A program made the position numbers and the translations under genes. 64,000 bases of DNA, from NCBI GenBank assembly GCA_002811675.1, contig PDIM01000001.1, forward strand, positions 198,151 to 262,150, given 5' to 3'. Under the pieces are notes generated by a model that saw only the letters and a program-made list of their open reading frames with translations, ran no database searches and was not told where the DNA came from. Positions 21,101 to 29,940 of this stretch are shown here, one piece after another (position 1 is the first letter of the stretch; every line of letters begins with the position of its first letter). This DNA comes from Ichthyosporea sp. XGB-2017a. Lineage: Eukaryota > Opisthokonta > Ichthyosporea.

Positions 21101-21832
21101 GTCCTTTTGAAAACATTGCAAAAGAAAGTCTTTTAAAGCACCAGAACTACCTTCAGGGATTGGCGGATGATCATCTTGCACAATGCGAAAAAGGGCCGGC
21201 ATAGGAGCAAATTCGTAGTAGGGAGGGTGGCCAGAGAGCAACTCGATGACAGTACAGCCCAAGCTCCAGATATCCGAAGCAGTCGAGGCCCCATTCAGCT
21301 CAATAATTTCCGGTGCCATCCAATACGGGGTTCCCACAACGTCATTTTCTTGAGAATCAGCCATTTGTACTGCAACACCAAAATCTGCCAACTTGACGTG
21401 TCCTTCTTTTGTTGTTAGAATATTAGCCCCCTTAATATCTCTGTGAACCACACCCTGCTCGTGAAGGTAAACTAATCCACCCAGAGTCTGCTTTATATAT
21501 ACAGCGATCAAAGTCTCAGGAAATTGTCCAAATTTCTTACAAATATTGTGCAAGGAACCATTTTCAATATATTCCAGTATAATATTTAAATGATCTCTCG
21601 TTTTCACAAAGCCAATATATTTTACAATATTAGGATGATTCAATTTCTTCAAAAGATCAATTTCCATCATCATTGCGCTTTGGGCACTCCGTGACATTTG
21701 ACTGGTCTTCACTTTCTTGATTGCCACAACAGTGCCATTTAAAGTGTTTAATCCCTTATATACACACCCAAATCCCCCTTTCCCAATGCACTCTCCCACC
21801 AAGAAGTGGTCAAGCGAAGATTCATTTGGCAT
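18149..21832 (-). CDS. MAP3K-epsilon/Cdc7-Cdc15-SepH type kinase with ARM repeats
   Basis: One 1227-residue open frame starts at the ATG at 21832. The kinase domain (about 9-262) has every key element: the Gly-rich loop GKGGFGCVYKG, VAIKK, HRDIKGAN, the DFG motif and GTPYWMAPEII. An acidic, Ser-rich middle region (about 300-720) contains short Trp-Asp-Asp motifs (ENWDDAFEGD, DDWEDDFPD, WKGFDEDSDEEDPF). The C-terminal ~500 residues are armadillo-like helical repeats ending in Arg/Lys-rich residues. This order is that of plant MAP3K-epsilon, fission yeast Cdc7 and Aspergillus SepH, kinases of the septation/mitotic-exit network that act with a Spg1-type GTPase. Animals lack clear orthologues. 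An 85-codon upstream ORF overlaps the start by 11 bases. Confidence 0.93.
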   Translation of the reverse strand: MPNESSLDHFLVGECIGKGGFGCVYKGLNTLNGTVVAIKKVKTSQMSRSAQSAMMMEIDLLKKLNHPNIVKYIGFVKTRDHLNIILEYIENGSLHNICKKFGQFPETLIAVYIKQTLGGLVYLHEQGVVHRDIKGANILTTKEGHVKLADFGVAVQMADSQENDVVGTPYWMAPEIIELNGASTASDIWSLGCTVIELLSGHPPYYEFAPMPALFRIVQDDHPPIPEGSSGALKDFLLQCFQKDPNLRVSAKKLLKHPWLNKGEKNKPIDRWDKALNTIKQFNTALKSNSHKGNESYVAHTLDLSGKKRSISRGSVQELFKSSTLTSAKDDFSSPNSDSSVSQLPGCENVGDPEVKKGTSFSPSSSRASNGSFRRSSSEKSRYPEELGILKPKIAFQKEDTNSFPNEEDYVTAETSKGSNIVHTSETVVVRQENEKVETNYESDEENWDDAFEGDLDISTINSNVQSIRISNVNVPMFTSDSGPEVSAATATPPPPLKAPSSKFEPEYENDDWEDDFPDVNFETLSKTGKVSKVSVSSTEGPNINHVAEALAVKYGDSGDFMDDLDIDESAIEKLQRFSSTQTIEKVPAEVQTKVDKGISLPKYEDPSIPDDENELLKTAAQPPVLALSRFEEKKGDDDDFSDILNQLGTQESKGLALKIKPVGNEAWKGFDEDSDEEDPFADLEDDFDEYNENKRILENNKAKKSAEIRRLISSLSPGQRESELLGICEALVAIFTEYPELKVEIITHHGVIPILELLDVSKRSPVLLTVLRVINFVMEGSFEIQENFCMVGGIPAVMKFAAPKYTIDVRKEAALFIRQMCRTSSTTLQMFIACRGLKVLVDFLEENHRLFQELIFIAIEDIWNVFEFQTSTPKNDFCRIFTKNGLLSRLSITLHNLVNNDTEPNYHYIERIASLLLYFSHADSYVKMEMAKSPVIKRILSVIPKLPVEILVKLLKGIKNLTMDPNTLENLHQAHVIPKLVAFLERKNGPCVTEMHNQILNSLFNLCRINKTRQEEAASCGIIPHLKYFVSINSPLKQFALPIVCDLAYTSRRTRTELRKHKGIELLLSLLKDPYWQVNALDALAAWLKDDTNRVEETLSQSVNIEKIVVLYGKASSPSFDNLQEPLRKILYASDKVNKALGRSHFIPVLVNRLQHPKANVRVSMLLILTSLFEIYRHPEEMVKKYNLESTIQTLKEDPAILVQEMATKLISMIKKGSKGSSRFRL

Positions 21833-22079
21833 GGTAAATATCCCCTTGCGTCACTATCTTCTTTCTTCGAGCGGTCGGATATGAAGGATGTGATCGACCA
21901 TTGCACATATACGGCAAGGGACTATCCTGTTTTCTAAAATATCTAAATACTTGATCCCAAGGCCATAGAGGAGGCTGATCTGGAACTTTGAGGGGTTGAA
22001 GCAGTTTTTGAAGTCTCTGGCGGGCGGGTTCCAATAATGCCAAGCGGCCAGGGCCAAATTCCAATAATATAAATTCCAA
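21822..22079 (-). other. Upstream ORF (85 codons) overlapping the kinase start
   Basis: An ATG at 22079 opens an 85-codon frame that ends at 21822, 11 bases inside the MAP3K coding region and in another frame. The product contains PPLWPWDQVFRYFRKQ and a basic C-terminus (ARRKKIV). A second frame over the same DNA is also open (67 codons, 21854-22057), which weakens the case for coding. It could be a uORF, a bicistronic gene or chance. Confidence 0.25.
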
Positions 22080-22269
22080 AGTATGTAATAATAATTATTA
22101 CAGCTGCACTACATAGTCTGGCGGATGAATTATGGATCTATAGTCACCCCAGCTGCATGTTTATTTCCCATTCATTTTCCATACTACAAATATATAGGGC
22201 AGCAACCCCCTCTTCCTAGTCCCAACAGTGCAGCACAGTTTGTGTTGATGAAAGTTCCACCAGTGCATT
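22080..22269. other. Intergenic region between kinase and TMEM209
   Basis: This 190-bp gap lies between two genes on the same (minus) strand. A/T-rich words (TAATAATAATTATTA at 22086-22100; AAATATATAGGG near 22188-22199) are present. It should hold the TMEM209 terminator and the kinase promoter; no RNA gene is seen. Confidence 0.35.
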
Positions 22270-24657
22270 TCAATCTTCATTGATCACAGAGAGAAGCTCT
22301 ACTCCAGGGGAGTTCAAGAATATTGGACGATGCCCAATATGTCCACTCATGCGCTTTTTCACGTAGAAAAGAAACAAAATGATGGCATGAAAGAGATTAT
22401 TTCGTCCTTGCAAAATTTCCCATGATTCTTCTTTGGTCACAATCTTAACCTTGGGTGGGTATATTTCACTTTGAAATATAACAACTTCAGCATCAATTTT
22501 CCCGGTTTCAGCAGAGTCTGGTGACACAACATAATGCAAAGAGGAAAAGGGGCGTCCTTTTAGTCCACGCGTATCTTCTGGCAAAAGCAAATCCATATAT
22601 GTAGTAAATAAATGTATAACAATCTGAAAGTCAGTCGGTAAATCGCTGTTCCACTCTTTGCCTTTAAATTTACCACCACCATTCCAACGATAACCCGGCA
22701 GGCAAGTGGTCTCTGCAAGTTCCAATATTCTTCTGTACACATACTCTCTCTGCTGGGGGGTGCTACATCCCTGCACTCCTTCCACATACTGCCCCAGAAC
22801 AACCCTTTTCCTGATAATTTCTTCATTAGGAAAACGGCTAGCAGCTTCACTTAGGGTCATCTGAGACGCGTTTGTAGGTTGTTGAAACATGCCTCCTCCA
22901 GGAAACACAGTGTTCGTTCTTTGCAGGGTGCTGTTTCCTGTCAAACGAGGGTCCATTTGAGAAGTGTTTCCCAGTTTGTACGCACCAGAAAACATTTCTT
23001 TCATACACAAGTGTGATATCCCAGCATTCGACAAGGCCGCATCAACACTTTCGATGTCGGCAACTAGACGCTGCAATATGTTTTGTGACAGCCATATCCT
23101 ACAATTTTCGGTCCACTTGTTCATATACTTTTCAATATTAAGTTTCATAAGAATTTCTTCAGACAGCTGAGTGTTCAGGAGCCCCAGTTTATCATCCATC
23201 CGCGCATGACTCTTGTTGAGTGGTGTTTCGAACGGTCGAGAAGCCACTCGATATTTTTGCAGATACGGATAAGACATCATTGTATTAGCAGAGTTTGCAC
23301 TTCCAGGGGGTGATTGAAATTGGGTTTGTTGAAGACTATGAAGATTTGGGGATACAGAGCTTCTGCGAGGCGTAGAATTTCGGCTTTGAGGACCGACACT
23401 GAGCGAGTTGCCCACACCACTCTGGACATTCTCTTGAGATGCCAGAGTTTCGCCGGAAGCTGGATACCGTGTACCACTCTCCTCCAAATATTTCGCCAAA
23501 GCGGCCGGACTATTAATCTTCTCAAATCCTGCTAAGGCAGGAGGGGTTCTGTACTGGGGCACACTTCTCGAATAAGAATGACGGGAAGAACTTTGACCTC
23601 CCAAGCCTGGCGATGCTTCATTTGACAAAAAGCTATTCTCCAAATGGGATGATATAGAGCCATTAAGTCCACTATTGGCAAAACTAGGAGAGTCACCAAA
23701 TCTGCTCGGGGAGTTAACCGTTTTTTGGTTACGCAATCTAAACATATTCGACGACGGGCCTTCGAGTCGCAATTCAGGGCTATCATTATATCCGTGGCCT
23801 CTCACATCACCTTCACTCTCGTACGCGTTGTTTTGGAAGGGGCTATGCAATCCTACTCCACTAGCTCTAATTGAGCTCTTCACATCTGGACTGCGATAAC
23901 TCTCAACACTGGGTGATGTATTTGCCGAAAGATACCTGCCACTCCCATTTTTATACACTTCTTTTGCGAATCCCGACTCAAATTTTTGTTTTTTAAATGC
24001 ATTACTACGTTTGCAAGGGGGAAGTCCGATTAATTTTCTTTGTTTAGCAGTCAAATCCATATCTGTAAATAGGCTACTGGGAGTTAAAGCTTTCTTAAGG
24101 TCAAATAAAAGGCCTATCAGAAATAAACACATAAGGAGCATTGAGACATAGTAAAGTGTACTTGTTGGGATGCCATATGAAAACGCGAGAGGTTGTAATT
24201 CCCACATTGTTGGAGATTGTGACATGAGGAATAGCAAGGAAAAACAAGCAAAATTAAATAATGCGAAGCAAAATGCCCATATTCTTTCACTACCTGTAAT
24301 CAATCTCTTTCTGTTGTTTGGCCCGAAAACCTCTTTCACCGACTCATCTTCCCATTGCTGAATACCTCTGGGACTTCTCATAGTTGTGCTGACATATGCT
24401 TCATGACGTTGATGAGAAGTTCCTGGGGATGAGTATTCTCCTTCTCGTATGCCCCTTCTTTTAAGTGATGCTCCATACGCTCCCCCGTTTGGAGAATTTA
24501 AACCTCTAGGACGAGGCGAAAAATTTCCTTCTGAGAAAGGACTTGTACTCATATTAAACGAGACCTTTTTGTTTTCGCTCTGCTCCTCATTGATTCCCCC
24601 AATGCAAGCTTCGCCACCCTGCACTCCTCCAGGAAGTTTATCCGGTGTTGTAATCAT
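22270..24657 (-). CDS. TMEM209: TMEM209-like protein (cytochrome B561 N-terminal family)
   Basis: The intronless frame codes for 795 residues from the ATG at 24657. Residues 1-120 are disordered. Two hydrophobic segments follow (about 126-146, RIWAFCFALFNFACFSLLFL; about 164-186, YYVSMLLMCLFLIGLLF). A long Ser/Pro/Asn-rich linker (200-500) leads to the conserved C-terminal domain (about 500-795) with NIEKYMNKWTENCRIWLSQN, CLPGYRWNGGGKF and FLFYVKKRMSGHIG. This is the layout of TMEM209 and its plant homologues. In animals the protein lies in the nuclear envelope and associates with nuclear pores. Ser-Pro and Arg-X-X-Ser motifs in the linker could be phosphorylation sites. Confidence 0.88.
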   Translation of the reverse strand: MITTPDKLPGGVQGGEACIGGINEEQSENKKVSFNMSTSPFSEGNFSPRPRGLNSPNGGAYGASLKRRGIREGEYSSPGTSHQRHEAYVSTTMRSPRGIQQWEDESVKEVFGPNNRKRLITGSERIWAFCFALFNFACFSLLFLMSQSPTMWELQPLAFSYGIPTSTLYYVSMLLMCLFLIGLLFDLKKALTPSSLFTDMDLTAKQRKLIGLPPCKRSNAFKKQKFESGFAKEVYKNGSGRYLSANTSPSVESYRSPDVKSSIRASGVGLHSPFQNNAYESEGDVRGHGYNDSPELRLEGPSSNMFRLRNQKTVNSPSRFGDSPSFANSGLNGSISSHLENSFLSNEASPGLGGQSSSRHSYSRSVPQYRTPPALAGFEKINSPAALAKYLEESGTRYPASGETLASQENVQSGVGNSLSVGPQSRNSTPRRSSVSPNLHSLQQTQFQSPPGSANSANTMMSYPYLQKYRVASRPFETPLNKSHARMDDKLGLLNTQLSEEILMKLNIEKYMNKWTENCRIWLSQNILQRLVADIESVDAALSNAGISHLCMKEMFSGAYKLGNTSQMDPRLTGNSTLQRTNTVFPGGGMFQQPTNASQMTLSEAASRFPNEEIIRKRVVLGQYVEGVQGCSTPQQREYVYRRILELAETTCLPGYRWNGGGKFKGKEWNSDLPTDFQIVIHLFTTYMDLLLPEDTRGLKGRPFSSLHYVVSPDSAETGKIDAEVVIFQSEIYPPKVKIVTKEESWEILQGRNNLFHAIILFLFYVKKRMSGHIGHRPIFLNSPGVELLSVINED

Positions 24658-25046
24658 CTTCTAACAGTACACATAGAGCAAGAAAACACTATTTACGTTT
24701 TCAACACTTGGTCCTTCTTTCTCTCTCCCGTTCAAACTATTTTTCTTCTGCAATCAATCTGTTTGAATATTTTGTGGTACCTCTGGTGCAGTCGACAACA
24801 ACTAACGTGAAAGAAGGTGAGGTAGAGGGTGGAGTGGTTTGCTGTGGTGTGGATCTTGCCGGGTCGAGTGGGATTGGTGAGGGGATCTGTGCACGGCCAT
24901 GAGGGGGACTGGAGCAGACTCGAGCAGTTCTCATAAATAAAACAATAATAATAATAATATGGGGGTAGTAGGGTTATACAAGGGATGGGAAATGGGAATA
25001 GGGAGTACATGCGGGGAATAGTGAAACATTTATTATTTCAATGGCG
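24658..25046. other. Divergent region TMEM209/BLOC1S4
   Basis: The gap contains an AATAATAATAATAATATGG microsatellite (24943-24961) and G-rich words. It ends where the 75-bp tandem repeat begins. No coding exon is recognised. Confidence 0.4.
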
Positions 25047-25506
25047 GAAGGAAGGAGCAGCTGTGGCCGGTGTGGAGTGGGTGTGGAGTGTAGAGGGAAG
25101 CAGCAACACCTCTTGAATCTTGAAGGAAGGAGCAGCTGTGGCCGGTGTGGAGTGGGTGTGGAGTGTAGAGGGAAGCAGCAACACCTCTTGAATCTTGAAG
25201 GAAGGAGCAGCTGTGGCCGGTGTGGAGTGGGTGTGGAGTGTAGAGGGAAGCTGCAACACCTCTTGAATCTTGAAGGAAGGAGCAGCTGTGGCCGGTGTGG
25301 AGTGGGTGTGGAGTGTAGAGGGAAGCTGCAACACCTCTTGAATCTTGAAGGAAGGAGCAGCTGTGGCCGGTGTGGAGTGGGTGTGGAGTGTAGAGGGAAG
25401 CTGCAACACCTCTTGAATCTTGAAGGAAGGAGCAGCTGTGGCCGGTGTGGAGTGGGTGTGGAGTGTAGAGGGAAGCTGCAACACCTCTTGAATCTTGAAG
25501 GAAGGA
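25047..25506. repeat. 75-bp minisatellite, six full copies
   Basis: Six tandem copies of a 75-bp unit occupy 25047-25496, with ten bases of a seventh copy. The copies are nearly identical. The main variant is GCAGCAAC in copies 1-2 against GCTGCAAC in copies 3-6, so the array grew recently by slippage or unequal exchange. The plus strand is G-rich (GGTGTGGAGTGGGTGTGGAG). Because 75 is a multiple of three and the unit lacks stops in one frame on each strand, both strands are open across the array: a Cys-rich 25-residue repeat on plus, a Thr/Pro-rich one on minus. It ends 42 bp before the BLOC1S4 start codon. Confidence 0.97.
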
Positions 25507-25548
25507 AGGAACCGGAGAGGGGGGAGGGGGTTACCGCTAAGGAAGGAT

Positions 25549-26089
25549 ATGGATACTGATGTAGCCTTCACCAAATCACAAGACCACTGCCAGGATGTTG
25601 ACCTGCTCTGCAGTGAGTACGCAGAATATCTGTTGGTAACTGGCGGTGGTCTACACTTCAGAACAGTGGAGAAAAAAATTGAAATTGCAATGGCAAAGAT
25701 TGACGAGTTTAACGCCATTATTGAGAACGTTTCGGGTGAAATAAGAGAAGGGGTCGCTTCTACTATTGAGGATTTGTATTCTCGCTGCAAAGAGCTAGAG
25801 TTGATCTTTGAAAAGATTGACAAGCTGCAAGTAAGTTGTTTTTATGTTTCACTTTTGGACGAGAGAGTAATTTAGGAGTGCTCTGGACAATAGATTACTA
25901 ATGTGATGTGTTTTTTCTGGTACGCGAACTCAGGGGTTTTTGTTGGTAATTGAAAAAAGTCTAGCTGAGCTAGAAGAGGAAAGTAAGCGCTTAGAAAGAC
26001 CTTCGAGCATTAAAAGCATTAAAGCGCTTGTTGGAAGGGACGCGTTAAGGAGTATGTTTAAAACCTTACGAGGTACAAGCCAACCTTGA
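25549..26089 (+). CDS. BLOC1S4: BLOC-1 subunit 4 (cappuccino)-like
   Basis: Two exons, 25549-25830 and 25934-26089, join in phase to give 145 residues. The pattern CSEYAEYLL, then KIDEFNAIIENV, then CKELELIFEKIDKLQGFL and LAELEEESKRLE matches the order in human BLOC1S4 (YSACLL, RVDELVGMLEMI, AAEMRRIYSRIDRLEAF, VARMEEQVTKAE). The protein is almost entirely helical coiled coil. In animals BLOC-1 acts in endosome-to-lysosome-related-organelle traffic. The human protein is longer (217) because of its N- and C-terminal extensions. The gene begins right after the 75-bp minisatellite, which probably lies in its 5' UTR or promoter. A GT at 26073 could splice to 26153, but that exon is antisense to a conserved homoserine dehydrogenase exon, so I end the gene at TGA 26087-26089. 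Confidence 0.72.
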
Positions 26090-26153
26090 TTTTATTTTTT
26101 TACTCAACAAAAGATAATTCCTTTAACGCGATATTCAATGTGTTTCTTACAGC

Positions 26154-27623
26154 TTACGAAACAACTGTGGCAGCCGCTAAAATATCTCCGAAGATTCCGG
26201 CAGCAGTTACCGCCGCACCGGCGCCCGCTCCTTGGACAATTAAAGGATTTGGGTACCTTTCAGTGGTGAATGAGATGATGTTATCACTCCCCTTCAAGTT
26301 TGCAAATGGGTGGCTAAAGGGGTACCTGTTAGAAATATAGATGATAGATTTGAGCAATTAGAAAGGAACTAGACAGACTCTAAAACACAATAAACATAGT
26401 GAATAGAAACACAAGCCACTTACATTCGAAGTTCCACAACAGAGTCTCCATTGGGTTCGACGACACCAACATAACGAAGCACTTTTCCTTCTTTGTTGGC
26501 TTTTGCATTCAAATCGCTGAAATGTGCATCGTATTCTGGCAGCTTGGCCATGAACTCTTCCGCACTGGCACAGTCTCGAAGTTTTTCTGGGACAACATTT
26601 TCGACCTTCAGGTTCTCCAATAATAACTCTAATCCCGCTACGCGGCCTAAAATGGTAACCTTTCTCGCCACATCCATTCCATTCAGATCATCCCTGGGAT
26701 CAGGCTCTGTGAATCCACTTTCCTTTGCAACTTGAACAATTTTGCTAAAAGAGTCAGGTTTGTTCGAAGAAGGCGTAGAAAAGGTATTAAAAATATAAGA
26801 AAGTGTGCCTGAAAAAATACCTTCAATACGGACTATTTTATCACCAGTGTTTACGAGATTTTGAAGTGTTGAAATGATAGGAAGACCAGCACCAACGGTA
26901 GCCTCGTGTTTAAATTCCACGCGCTTTTGAGCACATGCGGACTTAATGGATTTGTACAGATCCATGTCCCCAGATACACCCTGAAATAAGTACACAAACA
27001 AAAACAACTGTTAACACAGTTTTCGGTAAATACGTCACACAATAACATTTAGCTTACTTTCTTGTTTGGTGTCACCACATTGATTCCCGCTTCGAGCCAG
27101 GCTGGGTAATGGGATGCCACAAAGTCGCTTGAGGAGCAATCGACAAGAATTGCTAGATCAAAGGTATTGGTTTTTAGTTTTCAACAAGAAACAAGAGACA
27201 CAAACAGGTTTCTCAACTTACCTTTTCCATCTTTGCTGACATGACCCGCCATTGTTTTGAAGTCAACAGGCCCAGCAATGGAAGTGTTCTCACAAGAAAG
27301 AAGCTTTTCCTCATAAGTGTTAAAATCGAACTGCGCATAAGCAAAACAATAGCGATACCAAACGTTAGAATACTAATTTACACACAGAAAGCTACTCACA
27401 AGTTTCTTACCATATCGGTCTTATTTTCTTTTCCAAAGAGCAGCATTCTTTTGCTGTTGCAAACGGCAGCGACCCTAAGGTTGACTCTGCCCTTTGGGGA
27501 AGAATACCATTTCGGGATACATTCTGCTAGTTGACGCAAGAGATCTTTTCCAACTAGACCAGGTCCAATCACACCGATGCTGACAGTTGCCATTGTAGTA
27601 GGTGCAGTCTCGCTCTTTGTCAT
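26154..27623 (-). CDS. Homoserine dehydrogenase, monofunctional, five exons
   Basis: The minus-strand exons are 27411-27623, 27222-27330, 27058-27152, 26424-26980 and 26154-26325: 1146 nt, 381 residues. (Starting at the second ATG, 27593, gives 371; yeast Hom6 has 359.) Features in order: dinucleotide-binding [39 protein letters not shown] with the conserved Lys; [37 protein letters not shown]; and the C-terminal [18 protein letters not shown]. It reduces aspartate semialdehyde to homoserine, the branch point to Thr, Met and Ile. There is no aspartokinase fusion (unlike plants) and no ACT domain (unlike many bacteria), so it is the fungal type. An intron branch-like TTCTAAC is seen. Animals lack this enzyme. 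Confidence 0.95.
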
Positions 27624-28074
27624 TCTCTCTAAGACTTTCTTCTATCAATCTCCTCTAAAGTGAATCAAGGTTCAGTGGCAATACAGTGGTATAATCTATC
27701 TATCTATCTATCTATCACACTACAGTACAGTAATCACTAATCTGCGTCAATACAGGCAGCTGCTACTCCACCACCAGGACTTTTTCTGCTGCACAGCTGA
27801 CATCATCTGATCATCACCAGGGACTAGGGTTAGGGGATGTATGAGGAAGAGGTATGCGGGTCCCCTTCTCCTTCGAGTTGAGTTGGTGAACGGAGTGGTT
27901 GACTTGATTTGGTTGAGACTGATTGATTGATTGTTCCTTTCCTCTCTGCCTGATTCATCCTTCGAAGACCCTGTAGATTATCCTTATCCATCAAAACTAT
28001 CACACACAGCCAGCCCTGTACCGCTCCCTCATATACTCAGACTTCGAGTTGTGGACAATGGGGTTCTGTTGAAA
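27624..28074. other. Divergent region HSDH/LisH gene, with (ATCT)n
   Basis: This 451-bp gap includes a short (ATCT)n microsatellite (27694-27716) and a telomere-like TAGGGTTAGGGG word (27824-27836). An open frame runs in from 27931 to the LisH gene start but begins without an ATG. No other gene is seen. Confidence 0.4.
27694..27716. repeat. (ATCT)n microsatellite
   Basis: About five and a half perfect ATCT units in the promoter gap between the homoserine dehydrogenase and LisH genes. Confidence 0.95.
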
Positions 28075-29815
28075 ATGTCAGACGACCAGCGTGATTGGGT
28101 GAGCAAGAACGAAGTGGCATTTTTGGTTCTGAGTAAGTATATGTGTTGGTGGAAAAGTGAAATCTATATGGAGAGCTTTTAAAATTAATATTTCCACTTT
28201 TAGAGTATCTCTCTTCTCAAAAATTTTGCCCTGATTCATATCAGTGTTTCAAAAGAGAAGCCGTATTTTTGACATCCAAACTTGGCGGAGCTGACAAGGC
28301 GGAAGTAGACAAGAAACTGGCACACGTGAAAGGCCTACAACACATATTGTGTGAATATGCTAAGTTGCGTAAGAAAGGTAAGATCCCTCATACAAACTGC
28401 TCTTTAGTTCACATTCTGGTTTTAACAATATGGGCGTTGTTTTGGATGCCTCAGAGAAATTGAGAGAAGAGGTGTTTGCTTTGTACAAAGAATCTTGTTG
28501 CAAAGAAGAAATCAATGATTTTTTTGACTATCTAGAGCTTAAGAGAAGAGTATCTACTATTGAAAATCCGACCGAAATAAGAGTAGTGGAAGGAGATGTA
28601 CTTGGTGAGGCTATTATTGGGAAACGGGGGACAGTATTGTCAGGCAAAAGTTCAAAAGAAAACAAAAGCGGGAAGAGTAACAGAAGTACGCCGAAAAACA
28701 AGGTGCAAAATGAAAACAGTATTCCTATACAAAATGGTTATTGTCATTCTAGTGAGCATTTATTGGGCCAAGTCCAAAGGGAAGGTGCGGGTCGAAAGAG
28801 ACAGAAGCTTACCAGGGGGGCTGCTATACATATGCCTAGAGACCCGCTAACAGAAACACACAAAAATAGCGGAACAGCTGGAACAGATAGTCGATACTCA
28901 ATGCCAGCTCACTTTCCAGAGGAAGCATTCAAAGGAGATGAGATAGTCGATACTAACTTTATCTTGGAAGGTATTGCGGAGCGATTGAGCTCGTGCAAGC
29001 AATTTCCAGAGCAGCTGGCAAATACTATCAACATGATGCGAGCGGAGCAGGTGACTCACGCACAGCAAGAAACGTTGGCGAAACAGAATGTTGTAGCAGA
29101 GCCGCAACACGATGTCCTACTACAGCAGCAGAAACAAAGTGGCGGTGTGAACCAATCTTGGCAAAATAAGCTGACTGGGGATATAGAAGTGTCGAAAAAT
29201 GGGGAACAAGAGGAATTAAAGGTGGCGCCTGCATATATAGAGAAAGCTACTGAAGATGCTCTGAAACACTGTCCCATAAAGGATGTACTTTCAACTATAT
29301 TTGGTGATATTGCCGAAGATGCAAAGGAGGAAGATCCTTTTGACTTACCTAGTGGACCCGTTTTAGATCCAAAAAATAACTTTGAAACGAAGACTGCGAG
29401 CTTGGGGCCAAGTAGTGTTTGCAACAAAAGCAATGACGAGGGCCAACAACGTATAAGCTTATCCTGCCTAAATCCTAGAGGGGAGCTAAAGTCATCATCT
29501 GTAAATACACAAGACACAAAAACAAACAATAATGAACGAAAAAAGATAGAAACAAAAACTTTAGAGGCAAACGAAGATATCAACGGGTTGTCTGCTTCGG
29601 ACCTGGAAATAGAAAAAGATGAATTGTGGAGAGATTCGAATAACACGGAGCCCATGATTGACACATTTTCCCACCATGAAGCTCAGCCAATTTGCGAGTT
29701 TTATGTTGATGAAGACTCCCCAATTGCGTGGAGTGAAAGTTCTAGTGCCCAACTGAGCTCATCCTCTGAAACAGAAAAAGAATTTGTACATGTTTGGTCC
29801 AGTGACGAAGATTAA
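28075..29815 (+). CDS. LisH-motif protein, family not recognised
   Basis: Exons 28075-28132, 28204-28377 and 28455-29815 join in phase, giving 530 residues. A LisH-type dimerisation motif lies near the N-terminus (residues ~14-45: EVAFLVLKYLSSQKF ... YQCFKREA), followed by a helical segment (KKLAHVKGLQHILCEYAKL, then EKLREEVFALYKES) reminiscent of the LisH region of NPAT-like proteins. The rest is hydrophilic and disordered, rich in Lys, Asn, Gln and Ser, ending in an acidic tail (SSSSETEKEFVHVWSSDED). The N-terminal layout recalls NPAT, the histone-gene activator, but the evidence is only the LisH region. A poly(A) signal AATAAA follows at 29823-29828. It is convergent with INO80. Confidence 0.75.
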
Positions 29816-29940
29816 TCACTTCAATAAATTGCACAACACAATGTATGCTTGCCAGCGGTGCTGCTATTCAGGTTTTATTATAAAAAAACGAAGGCGTAAA
29901 GTGTACATATTGAAAATAAAGGAATAAAATAGTGTTTGCT

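Noticed and set aside
25038-25823. A 261-codon minus-strand frame through the minisatellite
   Set aside because: It arises because the 75-bp unit has no stop in that frame and then runs antisense to the BLOC1S4-like exon; its composition is simple repeat.
26153-26340. A plus-strand exon that could extend the BLOC1S4-like gene ([14 protein letters not shown]...)
   Set aside because: The opposite strand encodes the conserved C-terminus of homoserine dehydrogenase ([13 protein letters not shown]), so the plus reading is its shadow. The gene ends well at TGA 26087-26089.
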